Below, piece after piece: positions 45,526 through 54,725 of a stretch of DNA of 64,000 bases. The stretch is from Diaphorobacter sp. HDW4B (GTDB lineage Bacteria > Pseudomonadota > Gammaproteobacteria > Burkholderiales > Burkholderiaceae_C), in assembly GCF_011305535.1 (NCBI RefSeq), contig NZ_CP049905.1, positions 3,656,001-3,720,000 of the forward strand, in the 5' to 3' direction. Both the position numbers and the translations under genes were made by a program. The first letter of the stretch is position 1. The number at the start of each line of letters is the position of its first letter. The notes beneath the pieces are model-generated. The model did not search any database, was not told where the DNA came from, and saw only the letters and a list, made by a program, of their open reading frames with translations.

Positions 45526-46476
45526 TCAGCTTGCCAGCACGGCCAGCGCGCAGGATGCGATGCGGGCCTCGACGGAGTCGGAGCGGCTGGTGAGCACGAT
45601 GGGCACGCGCATGCCGAGCACGATGCCGGCGCATTCCGCGTCGGCCATGTACACGAGCTGTTTGTAGATCATGTTGCCGGCTTCGAGGCTGGGCACGAGC
45701 AGCACGTCGGGGCGGCCTGCGACTTCGGAGGCGATGCCCTTGTTCTGCGCGGAGCGCAGCGAGATCGCGTTGTCGTAGGCGAGTGGGCCGTCGACGATGC
45801 CGCCGGTGATCTGGCCACGGTCGGCCATCTTGGACAGGGCGGCCGCGTCGATGGTGCCGGGGATGGCGGGGTTCACGGTCTCGACGGCGGAGAGCACGGC
45901 CACGCGCGGCTTGTCGATGCCGATGGCCTTGGCCAGTTCGATGGCGTTCTGGGCAATGTCGCGCTTGGCCATGAGGTCGGGGAAGATGTTGACCACGCAG
46001 TCGGTCATGAGCAGCGGGCGCTCCATGCCGGGCATGTCCATCACGAACACATGGCTGGCGCGGCGGCTTCCGCGCAGACCAGCTTCCTTGGCAACGGCTG
46101 CGCCCAGCAGTTCGTCGCTGTGCAGGCTGCCCTTCATCAGCGCCTTGGCGGCTCCGTCGCGACACAGGATGGCGGCTTGTGCAGCGGCGGCGCGTGGGTC
46201 ATCGGCGGTGCTGTGGATTTCTGCGTGGCTCAGGTCGAGCCCGGCCTGTGCGGCAGCGGCTTCGATACGCTCTTTCGGGCCGACGAGCAACGGCTTGATC
46301 AGACCCGCTTCGGCGGCTTGCATGGCGGCTTGCAGCGAACCCGCATCGCAGGGATAGGCGACCGCGACCGGAATCGCACCTTTGGCACGCGCCTGTTCGA
46401 GCAAACGGTCGAGATGCGGACGTGGCTTGTGTGCTGTGTTGTCCACGGCGACAGTGATGTGGGGGGTGGAAGCCAT
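45526..46476 (-). CDS. pta: Phosphate acetyltransferase (short form)
   Basis: A 316-residue phosphotransacetylase of the phosphate acetyl/butyryltransferase family. It converts acetyl phosphate to acetyl-CoA; in taurine dissimilation this handles the Xsc product. Conserved stretches include FVMDMPGMERPLLMTDCVVNI, KPRVAVLSAVET and GMRVPIVLTSRSD. It lacks the N-terminal regulatory part of the long E. coli enzyme. It is downstream of xsc on the same strand with a 268-base gap that holds hairpins and a repeat. A second copy begins at the right edge of the window. Confidence 0.9.
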   Translation of the reverse strand: MASTPHITVAVDNTAHKPRPHLDRLLEQARAKGAIPVAVAYPCDAGSLQAAMQAAEAGLIKPLLVGPKERIEAAAAQAGLDLSHAEIHSTADDPRAAAAQAAILCRDGAAKALMKGSLHSDELLGAAVAKEAGLRGSRRASHVFVMDMPGMERPLLMTDCVVNIFPDLMAKRDIAQNAIELAKAIGIDKPRVAVLSAVETVNPAIPGTIDAAALSKMADRGQITGGIVDGPLAYDNAISLRSAQNKGIASEVAGRPDVLLVPSLEAGNMIYKQLVYMADAECAGIVLGMRVPIVLTSRSDSVEARIASCALAVLAS

Positions 46477-46553
46477 GGTGCGTGTCTCCGGTGCTTGTCG
46501 TGTCTTGTTGGATGGGTTCCGGTGCTATCGGCATGCTGCCGTTGTCACCCTCG

Positions 46554-46591
46554 CCTCAACGCTTTCTGGCCTTGTGGAGAAAGCGCTGAGG
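46554..46591. other. Hairpin between xsc and pta
   Basis: Arms CCTCAACGCTTTCT and AGAAAGCGCTGAGG pair at 13 of 14 positions around a 10-base loop. No T-run. It could modulate pta expression relative to xsc or protect the xsc message end. Confidence 0.55.
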
Positions 46592-46595
46592 TGAG

Positions 46596-46623
46596 GGCAC
46601 ATTCCGGCAAGCCGGAATGTGCC
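46596..46623. other. Long perfect hairpin between xsc and pta
   Basis: GGCACATTCCGGC (46596-46608) and its exact complement (46611-46623) form a 13-base stem with a minimal loop. It is immediately next to the previous hairpin. A partial terminator or processing site for the xsc-pta transcript is likely. Confidence 0.6.
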
Positions 46624-46659
46624 TTTGATCGGGGCGGAGTTCACGCATGGCGCGGCGCT

Positions 46660-46743
46660 AGGCCAGCCGCCGCCGCGCAAGGGCCGCCCCGCGGCGCTGG
46701 CGGCGTCCCCCTCGGGGGGAAGGCGCGCAGCGACTCAGGGGGG
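46660..46743. repeat. GC-rich Comamonadaceae intergenic repeat
   Basis: An element of about 84 bases with CCGCCGCCGCGCAAGGGCCG at one end, a CCCCCTCGGGGGG core and a CGACTCAGGGGG end, matching my recollection of a highly repeated intergenic family in Acidovorax, Delftia and Comamonas genomes. It abuts the xsc stop codon. Other copies cannot be counted from this window. Confidence 0.7.
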
Positions 46744-46744
46744 A

Positions 46745-48562
46745 TCACACGAAATCCTTGTACTTTTCCAGCAGGCGCACAGGCTTGGCCAGCGCGTCGC
46801 GGCGGAATGGGTCGCCCAGTTCGCGGGTGCACATGATTTCGATGACGCAGGTCTTGCCTTCGTTCATCTGCATGTCGATGGCCTTCTTCAGGGCCGGGCC
46901 CACGTCTTCGAGCTTGTCGACGACAATGCCTTCTGCGCCCATGGACTTGGCGATTTCCGCCCAGCTTTCGCTCTCCAGCTCGCCAGCGATGAAGCGGCGG
47001 TTGTAGAAGTCCACCTGGTTCTTCTTTTCTGCGCCCCATTGGCGGTTGTGGAACACCACGGCAGTCACTGGAATGTCGTGACGCACGGCGGTCATCACTT
47101 CCATCATGGACATGCCCCATGCGCCGTCGCCGGCGTAGGCCACGGCAGGACGGTCCATGGCTGCGCACTTGGCGCCGATGATGGTGGGCAGTGCGTAGCC
47201 GCAGTTGCCGAACGACATCGGAGCGAAGAACGAACGTGGCTCGTCAAAGCGCAGGTAGCTGTTGGCCACCGAGTTGATGTTGCCGATGTCGGTGGAGACC
47301 ATGACGCGGGCAGGCATCGCCTTTTCCAGTTCGCGCAGAACCTGGCGTGGGTGCAGGTACTCGCCGCCAGTCGGTGTCTTTTCCTTCTTGGCTTCTTCGA
47401 TCATGTCGAGGCTGTAGGCATCGCGTTCGTGCGTCCAACCGTCGAGTTCCTTTTCCCATGCGGCCTTTTCGGAAGCCACGGTGTCAGCACGTGTGGCCTT
47501 GGTGGCGTCGCAGCTCAGCGTGACGTTGGCCAGGCGCTTGACCAGCTCTGCCGCCACGGCCTTGGCGTCGCCGTTGATGCCCACCGAGATCTTCTTGACC
47601 AGACCCAGATTGGTGTGATCGGCTTCGACCTGAATGATCTTCGCGGTCTTGGGCCAGTAGTCCATGCCGTGCTGTGGCAGTGTGCCGAATGGGCCCATGC
47701 GGGAACCCAGTGCGATCACCACGTCGGCTTGGGCGATCAGCTTCATCGCGGCCTTGGAGCCTTGGTAGCCCAGAGGGCCGGCCCACAGTGGGTGCTTGGC
47801 GGGGAATGCGTCGTTGCGCAGGTAGCCGGTGGCCACGGGTGCGCCCAGACGTTCGGCCAGCGCTTGTGCTTCAGGCACTGCATCGCCCATGACCACGCCG
47901 CCGCCCGCCAGAATGACGGGGAACTTGGCGGTCTTCAGCAGTTCGACGGCAGCTTCCAGGCTGGCTTCGCCGCCGTGGCCGCGGTCCACGCGCATCGGCT
48001 TTGGAATCTCGCACTCGATTTCGCCGTAGAAGTAGTCGCGTGGAATGTTCAGTTGCGTCGGGCCCATTTCGGACATGGCGCGGTCGAAGCAACGGCCGGT
48101 GAATTCAGCCATGCGCTTGGGGTTGCACACGTGGCCTTGGTACTTGGTGAATTCCTGGAACATCGGCAGTTGGTTGGCTTCCTGGAAGCCGCCCAGACCC
48201 ATGCCCATGGTGCCGGTTTCCGGCGTGACGATCACGACCGGGCTGTGTGCCCAGTAAGCGGCGGCAATGCCGGTCACGCAGTTGGAGATGCCGGGGCCGT
48301 TCTGACCGATCACCAGACCGTGGCGGCCCGAGACGCGGGCGTAGCCGTCGGCCATGTGGGCAGCGCCTTGCTCGTGCACCACGGGGATCAGGCGGATGCC
48401 GGCGGGAGCGAAGATGTCCATGGCGTCCATGAAGGCCGAGCCCATGATGCCGAACATTTCGGTCACGCCGTTGGCAACGCAGGTTTCCACGAAGGCTTCG
48501 GATGGGGTCATCTTTGTGACGCCCTCGACCACCTTACGATTGTCAGCTTTAGCTTTGGTCAT
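46745..48562 (-). CDS. xsc: Sulfoacetaldehyde acetyltransferase
   Basis: A 605-residue thiamine-diphosphate enzyme that converts sulfoacetaldehyde and phosphate to acetyl phosphate and sulfite, the key step of taurine and other C2-sulfonate dissimilation. Features include the cofactor-activating Glu in VVHEQGAAHMADGYA (N-terminal domain) and the ThDP/Mg motif beginning GDGAWGMSMMEV. The Xsc-specific context GSAFMDAMDIF also fits. A GGAGAC site precedes the ATG. It is divergent from an iclR-type gene across a palindrome-rich promoter and is followed by pta. Confidence 0.96.
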   Translation of the reverse strand: MTKAKADNRKVVEGVTKMTPSEAFVETCVANGVTEMFGIMGSAFMDAMDIFAPAGIRLIPVVHEQGAAHMADGYARVSGRHGLVIGQNGPGISNCVTGIAAAYWAHSPVVIVTPETGTMGMGLGGFQEANQLPMFQEFTKYQGHVCNPKRMAEFTGRCFDRAMSEMGPTQLNIPRDYFYGEIECEIPKPMRVDRGHGGEASLEAAVELLKTAKFPVILAGGGVVMGDAVPEAQALAERLGAPVATGYLRNDAFPAKHPLWAGPLGYQGSKAAMKLIAQADVVIALGSRMGPFGTLPQHGMDYWPKTAKIIQVEADHTNLGLVKKISVGINGDAKAVAAELVKRLANVTLSCDATKATRADTVASEKAAWEKELDGWTHERDAYSLDMIEEAKKEKTPTGGEYLHPRQVLRELEKAMPARVMVSTDIGNINSVANSYLRFDEPRSFFAPMSFGNCGYALPTIIGAKCAAMDRPAVAYAGDGAWGMSMMEVMTAVRHDIPVTAVVFHNRQWGAEKKNQVDFYNRRFIAGELESESWAEIAKSMGAEGIVVDKLEDVGPALKKAIDMQMNEGKTCVIEIMCTRELGDPFRRDALAKPVRLLEKYKDFV

Positions 48563-48592
48563 CTTTGTCTCCTACGGATGAGATGTGAAAGT

Positions 48593-48607
48593 GGAACTTT
48601 ATGTTCC
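48593..48607. promoter_or_regulatory. IclR-type operator candidate upstream of xsc
   Basis: GGAACTTTATGTTCC has perfect 5-base arms and an AT-rich 5-base centre, the general layout of IclR-family sites (TGGAA-type arms). It lies 31 bases upstream of the xsc ATG, where it could overlap the promoter. Confidence 0.6.
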
Positions 48608-48678
48608 GAAAAAAGAGATTACGGACGCAAGTCTACGAGATTTTTTTGCAGAAGTGCAAGAAATTTCTTTTTTCGGAA
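48604..48678. promoter_or_regulatory. Separated 13-base inverted repeat in the xsc/iclR promoter region
   Basis: TTCCGAAAAAAGA (48604-48616) and TCTTTTTTCGGAA (48666-48678) are exact complements 49 bases apart. The left arm shares TTCC with the neighbouring palindrome, and a further CGGAAC lies at 48696-48701. The pattern suggests two sites bound together by one regulator. Confidence 0.6.
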
Positions 48679-48706
48679 TAAATTGACTCAAAAAACGGAA
48701 CTCAAT

Positions 48707-49540
48707 ATGATCGATGACGTTATGAAGAACACAGACAACAGCTCGACCAAACTGGATGGGGACACGCCCAACCTGCGTCTGTTTGCGCTTCTGGAGGTCA
48801 TCGCGCAGAAGGACACGCCTTTCACGCTGCAATCCATCGTGGAAGAAACCGGTCTGCCCAAGCCCTCCATGCACCGCATGCTCACGCAACTGGAGACGGC
48901 CGGCATCCTGCAGCGCGAAGGCAATGGCCGCCACTACGCCACGGGCCGCCGCCTGATGCGGCTGGCAGAGAACGTGCTGCTCAACAACACCACGCACGGC
49001 GCGCGCCATGCGGTGCTCAGCCATCTGGTGAACGAGCTGGGCGAGAGCTGCAACATCACCGCGTTCTCGGGCAGCGAGGTGCTGTACCTCGACCGCGTGG
49101 AAACGCCCGCGCCGCTGCGCTTTTATCTGCACCCCGGCTCGCGCGTGCCTGCGCATTGCTCGGCCACGGGCAAGCTGTTTCTGAGCCAGATGGCACCGGC
49201 GCAGCGCCGCCGCCTGCTCTCGGCCGCACCGCTGGAGGGCTTTACCAACAACTCGTTCACCACGTTCGATGCGCTCGATGCCGAGCTCGACAAGGTACGT
49301 GATCAGGGCTACGCGTTCGACAACGAAGAATTTCTGCCGGGCCTGCTGTGCCTTGGCGTGCTGGTGCCTTCGCGCAGCGGCACCGCAAACAGCAACTCCA
49401 ACATGGGCCTTGCGGTGCAGGCGCCCATCATGCGTTTCTCGAAAGAGAAGGCGCTGTCCTTTCTCCCCAAGTTGCAGGCCGCTGCGGAAGCGATTGCCCG
49501 CATCAACGACGATGTTCCGCCTGGAGCAGACGATGACTGA
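48707..49540 (+). CDS. IclR-family transcriptional regulator
   Basis: A 277-residue regulator. The winged helix lies at about 20-80 (FTLQSIVEETGLPKPSMHRM) and the IclR effector domain at about 100-265 (SGSEVLYLDRVETP, HCSATGKLFLSQM). The ATG at 48707 was chosen; the upstream open frame only runs antisense through xsc. It is divergent from xsc and overlaps the following AAA+ ATPase gene by 8 bases, so it probably autoregulates an operon with the CobS/CobT-like pair and may also control xsc. Confidence 0.92.
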   Translation: MIDDVMKNTDNSSTKLDGDTPNLRLFALLEVIAQKDTPFTLQSIVEETGLPKPSMHRMLTQLETAGILQREGNGRHYATGRRLMRLAENVLLNNTTHGARHAVLSHLVNELGESCNITAFSGSEVLYLDRVETPAPLRFYLHPGSRVPAHCSATGKLFLSQMAPAQRRRLLSAAPLEGFTNNSFTTFDALDAELDKVRDQGYAFDNEEFLPGLLCLGVLVPSRSGTANSNSNMGLAVQAPIMRFSKEKALSFLPKLQAAAEAIARINDDVPPGADDD

Positions 49541-50522
49541 CCTGACCCAACTGCAACCCACGAACACCATCAGCGTGCGCGACGTGTTCGGTATCGACAC
49601 CGACATGCGCGTGCCCGCATTTGCCGAACGCTGCGAGCATGTGCCGCAGGTGGATGAGGCCTACCGTTTCAATCCACAGGTGACGCTCGCGATTCTTGCG
49701 GGCTTCGCGCACAACCGCCGCGTGGTGATCCAGGGACTGCACGGCACGGGCAAATCCACCCACATCGAACAGGTCGCCGCGCGTTTGAACTGGCCCTGCG
49801 TGCGCGTGAACCTCGACGGTCACATCAGCCGCCTCGATCTGGTCGGCAAGGACATCATCACGCTGCAGGATGGCAAGCAGGTCACGCAGTTTCAGGAAGG
49901 CATCCTGCCGTGGTCGCTGCAGCGCCCGGTCGCCATCGTGTTCGATGAATACGATGCCGGTCGCCCCGATGTGATGTTCGTGATCCAGCGCGTGCTCGAG
50001 CGCGAAGGCAGCTTCACGCTGCTCGACCAGAAGCGCGTGATCCAGCCGCATCCGTTCTTCCGCCTGTTCGCCACCATGAACACGCTGGGGCAGGGCAATC
50101 TGAGCGGCCTCTATCACGGCACGCAGATGCTCAACCACGCGCAGCTCGACCGCTGGAATCTGGTGACCACGCTGAACTATCTGGCACCCGCAGAAGAAGC
50201 CGCCATCGTGCTCGCGCGCGTTCCGCAATTGGATACGTCGCAGGGCCGTCATCAGATCGACGCGATGGTGGCGCTGGCCAATCTCACGCGCAAGGGCTTT
50301 GCGGTAGGCGACCTCTCGCTGCTCATGTCGCCGCGCACGGTGATCACCTGGGCCGAGAACGCTCAGATTTTTCATGACGTGAAGCTGGCGTTCGAACTCT
50401 CGTTCCTCAACAAATGCGAGCAGGCGGAACGCGCCATCGTGGCCGAATATTTTCAGCGCTGCTTCGGCCAGGAGCTGACACAGCCTGCGCACGACCCAGC
50501 CTTGCAGGTGTCCGTTGGCTGA
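49533..50522 (+). CDS. CobS-like AAA+ ATPase (MoxR/CobS class)
   Basis: A 329-residue ATPase like the CobS subunit of cobaltochelatase. Walker A is GLHGTGKST (68-76) and Walker B is AIVFDEYD (134-141), with sensor region ATMNTLGQG and FFRLF typical of CobS/MoxR. It starts inside the end of the iclR gene and is followed directly by a CobT-like gene. CobN and cobalamin genes are absent, so a cobalt-chelatase role is not assured; it may be a general AAA+/VWA metal-loading or remodelling machine. Confidence 0.88.
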   Translation: MTDLTQLQPTNTISVRDVFGIDTDMRVPAFAERCEHVPQVDEAYRFNPQVTLAILAGFAHNRRVVIQGLHGTGKSTHIEQVAARLNWPCVRVNLDGHISRLDLVGKDIITLQDGKQVTQFQEGILPWSLQRPVAIVFDEYDAGRPDVMFVIQRVLEREGSFTLLDQKRVIQPHPFFRLFATMNTLGQGNLSGLYHGTQMLNHAQLDRWNLVTTLNYLAPAEEAAIVLARVPQLDTSQGRHQIDAMVALANLTRKGFAVGDLSLLMSPRTVITWAENAQIFHDVKLAFELSFLNKCEQAERAIVAEYFQRCFGQELTQPAHDPALQVSVG

Positions 50523-50523
50523 A

Positions 50524-52278
50524 ATGGGGCAGGAGACGATAGGCGACGCGTCGAACAACATCAACAAGCCTGTCGAATCCCAAGCGCCCACGAATCCGAA
50601 CGATCCGACGCTTGCTGAAATGGAAGCCTGGGGTGGTGCCATGCTGCGTGCCATCACCGGCGACGAAACGCTGCAATGGAGTGGCCAGACGCTGTACGCA
50701 GGCACCATGCCGCAGGTGCTGCCAGCGGCGCACCACACCAACGTTCCCGTGGCGCTGGTGGACCAACGCGGCATGCTCGACAGCGTGGGCCTGCGCCTGC
50801 GCCTGAGCGATCAGGAACTGCATCGCACGCATCTGCCCGGCGATCCCATCGAACGCATGGTGTTCGAGTTGCTCGAGCAATTGCGCATCGAAAGTCTGGT
50901 GCCGAGCAGCTGGCCCGGCGCGCGCGACAACATGCGCCAGCGCTTTCTGCACTGGGCGCAATCGTTCATGGATTCGGGCCTTACCGAAAGCAGCCTCGGC
51001 ATTCTGCTGTTCGCCGTCGCAACCATCGCGTGGAGCCGATTGACCGATCAGGAAATGTCGGACCGCATGTCCGACACCATCGAAGCCACGCGCATGGCCG
51101 TGTCTCCGCATCTGGGCCAATACTGGGTGCAACTGCGCCGTCGGCGCGAAGATCAAGCCGCCTTCATCGAACCTGCATTGGCCGTTGCCCGCTGGGTCGG
51201 TGAAGCCGTTCGCGCCGCGCAGGAAGATGCGCCACGCGGCAACGCCAACCCCAAGCGCCGCAGCAGCTTTGCGCTGCCGCTGCACTTTGAATCGCAGAAC
51301 CTCGACGAGCTGCCACTCGCCCAAACCGGCGACAGCCGCGCATGGGCCAGCTCATCGCAAACCTACCGCGTTTTCTCGCGCCAGTACGACCGCGAAGAGC
51401 AGGCCGTCGATCTGATTCGCACCTCGCAACTCATCGAATTTCGCGAGCAACTGGACAACGAAATCGTGCACTCGGGCCTGCACATAGGCCGCCTCGCGCG
51501 TTATTTTCAACAACGCTTGGCGACCAGCCAGCGCGACGGTTGGAGCTTCGGACTCGAAGAAGGTTATCTCGACGGCGGCCGCCTGACGCAATTCGTCAGC
51601 GACCCGCAGCAACGCGCGATCTTCAAGGACGAGGCACAGCGCCCGATCAACGAAACCGCCGTCACCTTTCTGCTCGACTGCTCGGGCTCGATGAAGTCCA
51701 ACGCCAAGCCCATGTCCATGCTCGTCGACGTGCTCGGCCGTGCGCTCGACATGGCAGGCGTGAGCGTCGAAGTGCTGGGTTTTTCCACCAACGCCTGGAA
51801 CGGCGGCCGCGTACGCCGCGAATGGCAACGCGCAGGGCAACCGCAATTTCCGGGTCGCTTGAACGAGCGCCTGCACATCATCTTCAAGGACGGCCACAAA
51901 CGCTGGCGTCACGGCAGACAAGGCATAGCAGCCCTGCGCAAACCCGACATCTTCCGCGAAGGCATCGACGGCGAAGGCGTGGAATGGGCCTGCCAACGCT
52001 TGCTTGCGCGGCCTGCGAAGCGCCGCATTCTGATGGTGATTTCGGATGGGTGTCCGATGGATACCGCCACGCATCAGATGAATGATGAGCACTATCTCGA
52101 CCAGCACTTGCGGCAGGTGATTGCTGCGCGTGAGCGGGCTGGGGATGTGAAGATCTGCGCGCTCGGCGTGGGGCTGGATTTGGGGGTGTTTTATCGGTCG
52201 CGGGTGGCGATCGATCTTCATCAGCAGATCGATGAGGGGCTGCTTTTTTCTGTTGCTGAACTGCTTTGCAAGAAGTGA
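50524..52278 (+). CDS. CobT-like protein with a VWA domain
   Basis: A 584-residue partner of the preceding ATPase. The C-terminal VWA domain (about 375-580) carries the metal-ion-dependent adhesion motif DCSGSMKS (Asp385, Ser387, Ser389), with RRILMVISDGCPMD further on. The N-terminal part contains the family-like MVFELLEQLRIESL. It lacks the long acidic linker usual for CobT, so it may be a divergent or repurposed member. ATG 50524 was chosen over a TTG at 50515. It is the last gene of the iclR-cobS-cobT-like operon. Confidence 0.87.
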   Translation: MGQETIGDASNNINKPVESQAPTNPNDPTLAEMEAWGGAMLRAITGDETLQWSGQTLYAGTMPQVLPAAHHTNVPVALVDQRGMLDSVGLRLRLSDQELHRTHLPGDPIERMVFELLEQLRIESLVPSSWPGARDNMRQRFLHWAQSFMDSGLTESSLGILLFAVATIAWSRLTDQEMSDRMSDTIEATRMAVSPHLGQYWVQLRRRREDQAAFIEPALAVARWVGEAVRAAQEDAPRGNANPKRRSSFALPLHFESQNLDELPLAQTGDSRAWASSSQTYRVFSRQYDREEQAVDLIRTSQLIEFREQLDNEIVHSGLHIGRLARYFQQRLATSQRDGWSFGLEEGYLDGGRLTQFVSDPQQRAIFKDEAQRPINETAVTFLLDCSGSMKSNAKPMSMLVDVLGRALDMAGVSVEVLGFSTNAWNGGRVRREWQRAGQPQFPGRLNERLHIIFKDGHKRWRHGRQGIAALRKPDIFREGIDGEGVEWACQRLLARPAKRRILMVISDGCPMDTATHQMNDEHYLDQHLRQVIAARERAGDVKICALGVGLDLGVFYRSRVAIDLHQQIDEGLLFSVAELLCKK

Positions 52279-52311
52279 TACTTTTGGGCTTCTGCTAGGT
52301 GGTTGTTTTCC

Positions 52312-52792
52312 GATGCCGGGAATTCCGCCCGGCGGCGGAGTCCCTTTTTGCTTGCGCGCAAAAAGGAACCAAAAACGCGCTTTGAATACCCACGATAGAA
52401 CTCACTGCGCGCCGGAGACGCTCCGTTCGGGCAACTATCGTGAGTCAGACCAAAAGCTGGGGAGGGGGCTGCTGCATTCTGCGATGCAGCAGCGGAGGCG
52501 CAAGTCTCGCGACGGAATGATCTTGGTTGCTGCTCGCGTCAAAAAAACACGCTTCAAATTCGTCACAAAACTTGCGTACCAACATCTGGCGCAGTCGCGA
52601 GATGAACGGTCACGAGCAACGCGAAGTGCCGTGACATACCTCTTATGAAACCACTGATTCGCGGCGGTTGCCCGAACGGAGAGCCCTCCGGGGCTCGCAG
52701 TGAGTTCTGCCGCGGGTATTGAAAAGCGATTTTTGGTGACTTTTTGGCGCAAGCAAAAAGTTACTCGCCCGCCGGGGCGAACACCCGGCACC
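52312..52792. repeat. Long imperfect inverted repeat with structured centre
   Basis: This fills the 656-base gap between the CobT-like gene and the second tauC. The left arm (52312-52450) and the reverse complement of the right arm (52652-52792) share TTTTTGCTTGCGC, AGAACTCACTGCG and CTCCGTTCGGGCAAC in order, with mismatches between. The centre holds a perfect hairpin of GCTGCTGCAT and its complement (52468-52493). The pattern resembles paired intergenic repeats of Comamonadaceae. No gene is supported here. Confidence 0.8.
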
Positions 52793-52934
52793 CGCACTCA
52801 AACCACTTGGCAAGCCCAAAAAAGAAACGGGTGACTGAACCCAGCCACCCGAACCAAAGGAATAAATTTTCCTTAAAAGAACAGCTCCCCCGCCAGCGCT
52901 CACTAAGCAGCAAGCATAGAGGAACATTTTCTCG

Positions 52935-53831
52935 TCACATACGTCCCTTCCAAGGGACCAAACGCTTCTCTACCCACCGCATGAACAGGTCGAAAACATA
53001 AGCCACCACACCGATCACGATGATGCCCATGATCACGATGTCGGTACGCAGGAAGTTGGATGCGTTCAGCACCATCTGGCCCAGACCGACGTTCGCGGCC
53101 ACCATTTCGGCGGCGACCAGAGTGGTCCAGCCGAAGCCGATGGCGATGCGCATGCCGACCAGGATGTCGGGCAGGGCGGCGGGGATGATGACGTAGCGGA
53201 TCACTTGCCAGTAGTTCGCACCCATGGAGTACGCTGCGTTGATCTGCTCCTGCGCGGCGCTGCGCATGCCCGAGCGTGCGGCCAAAGCCAGCGGGGCGAA
53301 GCAGCTCAAGAAGATCAGCAGGATCTTGGGCGTTTCGTCGATGCCGAACCAGATGATGATCAGTGGCAGGTAAGCCAGTGGTGGCAGTGGGCGGTAGAAC
53401 TCGATCGGTGGATCAAAGACGCCGCGCGCCACGCGCGACATGCCCATGGCGATGCCCAGCGGCACGGCCACGATGAAGGCCAGCCAGAAGGCGACCGTCA
53501 CGCGCAGCAAACTGGCGGAGAAATGCTGCCACAGCGGCTTGTCGTTGGCCTGTCCGGTCAGGTACTCGTAGAACTGCTGGAACACCGCTTGCGGGCTTGG
53601 CAGGAACAGCGGTTTGACCCAGCCGAGATTGGTCGCGGCAAACCACAGGCCGAGCAGCGCGATCACGGTGACGATGCTGATGCCGACGCTCGAGCCTTCG
53701 CCCGGTGTCTTGAAGCGGCTGGTCTTGACCGGGCCCGGTGGTTTCTGCGATGGCGGCGTAGTCTGCGGACTCACGCGTGTCGCTTTGGGTGTGCTTGCGG
53801 GGATATTGTTCATGGTTACGGCTTCAGACAT
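52935..53831 (-). CDS. tauC: Taurine ABC transporter permease (set 2)
   Basis: A 298-residue permease with a Pro/Thr-rich N-terminal tail of about 45 residues, six membrane helices and the EAA loop [14 protein letters not shown]. It is similar to the set 1 permease (shared [13 protein letters not shown] and [19 protein letters not shown]). It overlaps tauB by 8 bases and is the last gene of the tauA-tauB-tauC operon that carries TauR-type boxes. Confidence 0.92.
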   Translation of the reverse strand: MSEAVTMNNIPASTPKATRVSPQTTPPSQKPPGPVKTSRFKTPGEGSSVGISIVTVIALLGLWFAATNLGWVKPLFLPSPQAVFQQFYEYLTGQANDKPLWQHFSASLLRVTVAFWLAFIVAVPLGIAMGMSRVARGVFDPPIEFYRPLPPLAYLPLIIIWFGIDETPKILLIFLSCFAPLALAARSGMRSAAQEQINAAYSMGANYWQVIRYVIIPAALPDILVGMRIAIGFGWTTLVAAEMVAANVGLGQMVLNASNFLRTDIVIMGIIVIGVVAYVFDLFMRWVEKRLVPWKGRM

Positions 53832-54612
53832 GAGCAGGCTCCCGGTGATGGATCAGACTCAGAACTTCTTCGCGCAGCTTGATGAAATCAGGGCGCGACT
53901 TGACCGCGCGGGCGTCGCCCGTGCGCAGGAATTCGTGGCAGAAAGGCATGTCGTCGTAGACATGTGAAATGCGGCCGGGGCTGGGGCTCATCACGATCAG
54001 GCGGCTGGCCAGAAACAGCGCTTCTTCCACCGAGTGGGTGATGAAGAACACCATCTTGTTTGTGGCTTTCCAGACCTTGAGCAGAATCTCCTGGACCTGC
54101 TCGCGCGTGAACGCATCAAGCGCGCCCATGGGTTCGTCCATGAGCAGCAGGGCCGGGTCGTTGGCGAGTGCGCGTGCAATGCCCACGCGCTGCTGCATGC
54201 CGCCCGAAAGCTCATACACGGCGCGCTTTGTATAGTTCTGCAGGCCCACGAGGCCGAGCTTTTCTTCGGCGATCTGTGTGCGGGTCTTCATGTCGACGCC
54301 GCGCATGCGCAGGCCAAGTGCGACGTTGTCCACCACGTTCAGCCACGGCATGAGCGCGTGCTTTTGAAACACCACGCCTTGATTCGCGCCGGGGCCTTGG
54401 ATCGGCTTGCCGTCGAGCAGAATCTCGCCGCTCGATGGAGCCAGAAAGCCGGCCATGCAGTTGAGCAAAGTGGTTTTGCCGCAGCCTGATGCACCGAGTG
54501 CGACGACGAAGTCGCCATCGTGCATGGTCAGATTGACGGGGGCCAGGGCTTGCAAATGTCCGCCCTTGACCTCGTAGTTGACGGTCAGGTCGCGTATGTC
54601 CAGAGTTGGCAT
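53824..54612 (-). CDS. tauB: Taurine ABC transporter ATPase (set 2)
   Basis: A 262-residue ATPase with Walker [10 protein letters not shown], signature [10 protein letters not shown] and Walker [13 protein letters not shown], plus [11 protein letters not shown]. The ATG at 54612 was chosen because the longer open frame upstream is non-coding in appearance. It lies 113 bases after tauA and overlaps tauC. Confidence 0.94.
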   Translation of the reverse strand: MPTLDIRDLTVNYEVKGGHLQALAPVNLTMHDGDFVVALGASGCGKTTLLNCMAGFLAPSSGEILLDGKPIQGPGANQGVVFQKHALMPWLNVVDNVALGLRMRGVDMKTRTQIAEEKLGLVGLQNYTKRAVYELSGGMQQRVGIARALANDPALLLMDEPMGALDAFTREQVQEILLKVWKATNKMVFFITHSVEEALFLASRLIVMSPSPGRISHVYDDMPFCHEFLRTGDARAVKSRPDFIKLREEVLSLIHHREPAHV

Positions 54613-54725
54613 GACACCGTCCTCCAAAAGAAAAATGTGAAGAGATTCGAAGTGATCGTTTGCTTGCTCGCGATTGCGGCCACAGGTTGGCGTGTGACGG
54701 CAATCGCTGCCGGCATGAGCCGGGC

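Noticed and set aside
46619-48706. Long open frame on the plus strand across xsc that joins to the IclR gene
   Set aside because: It is antisense to xsc, His/Gly/Val-rich in the way of a shadow frame, and shows no ribosome site; the IclR similarity begins only at the ATG at 48707.
52232-52927. Short open frames in both directions within the gap after the CobT-like gene
   Set aside because: They lie in the arms and core of the inverted repeat and read through repeat sequence.
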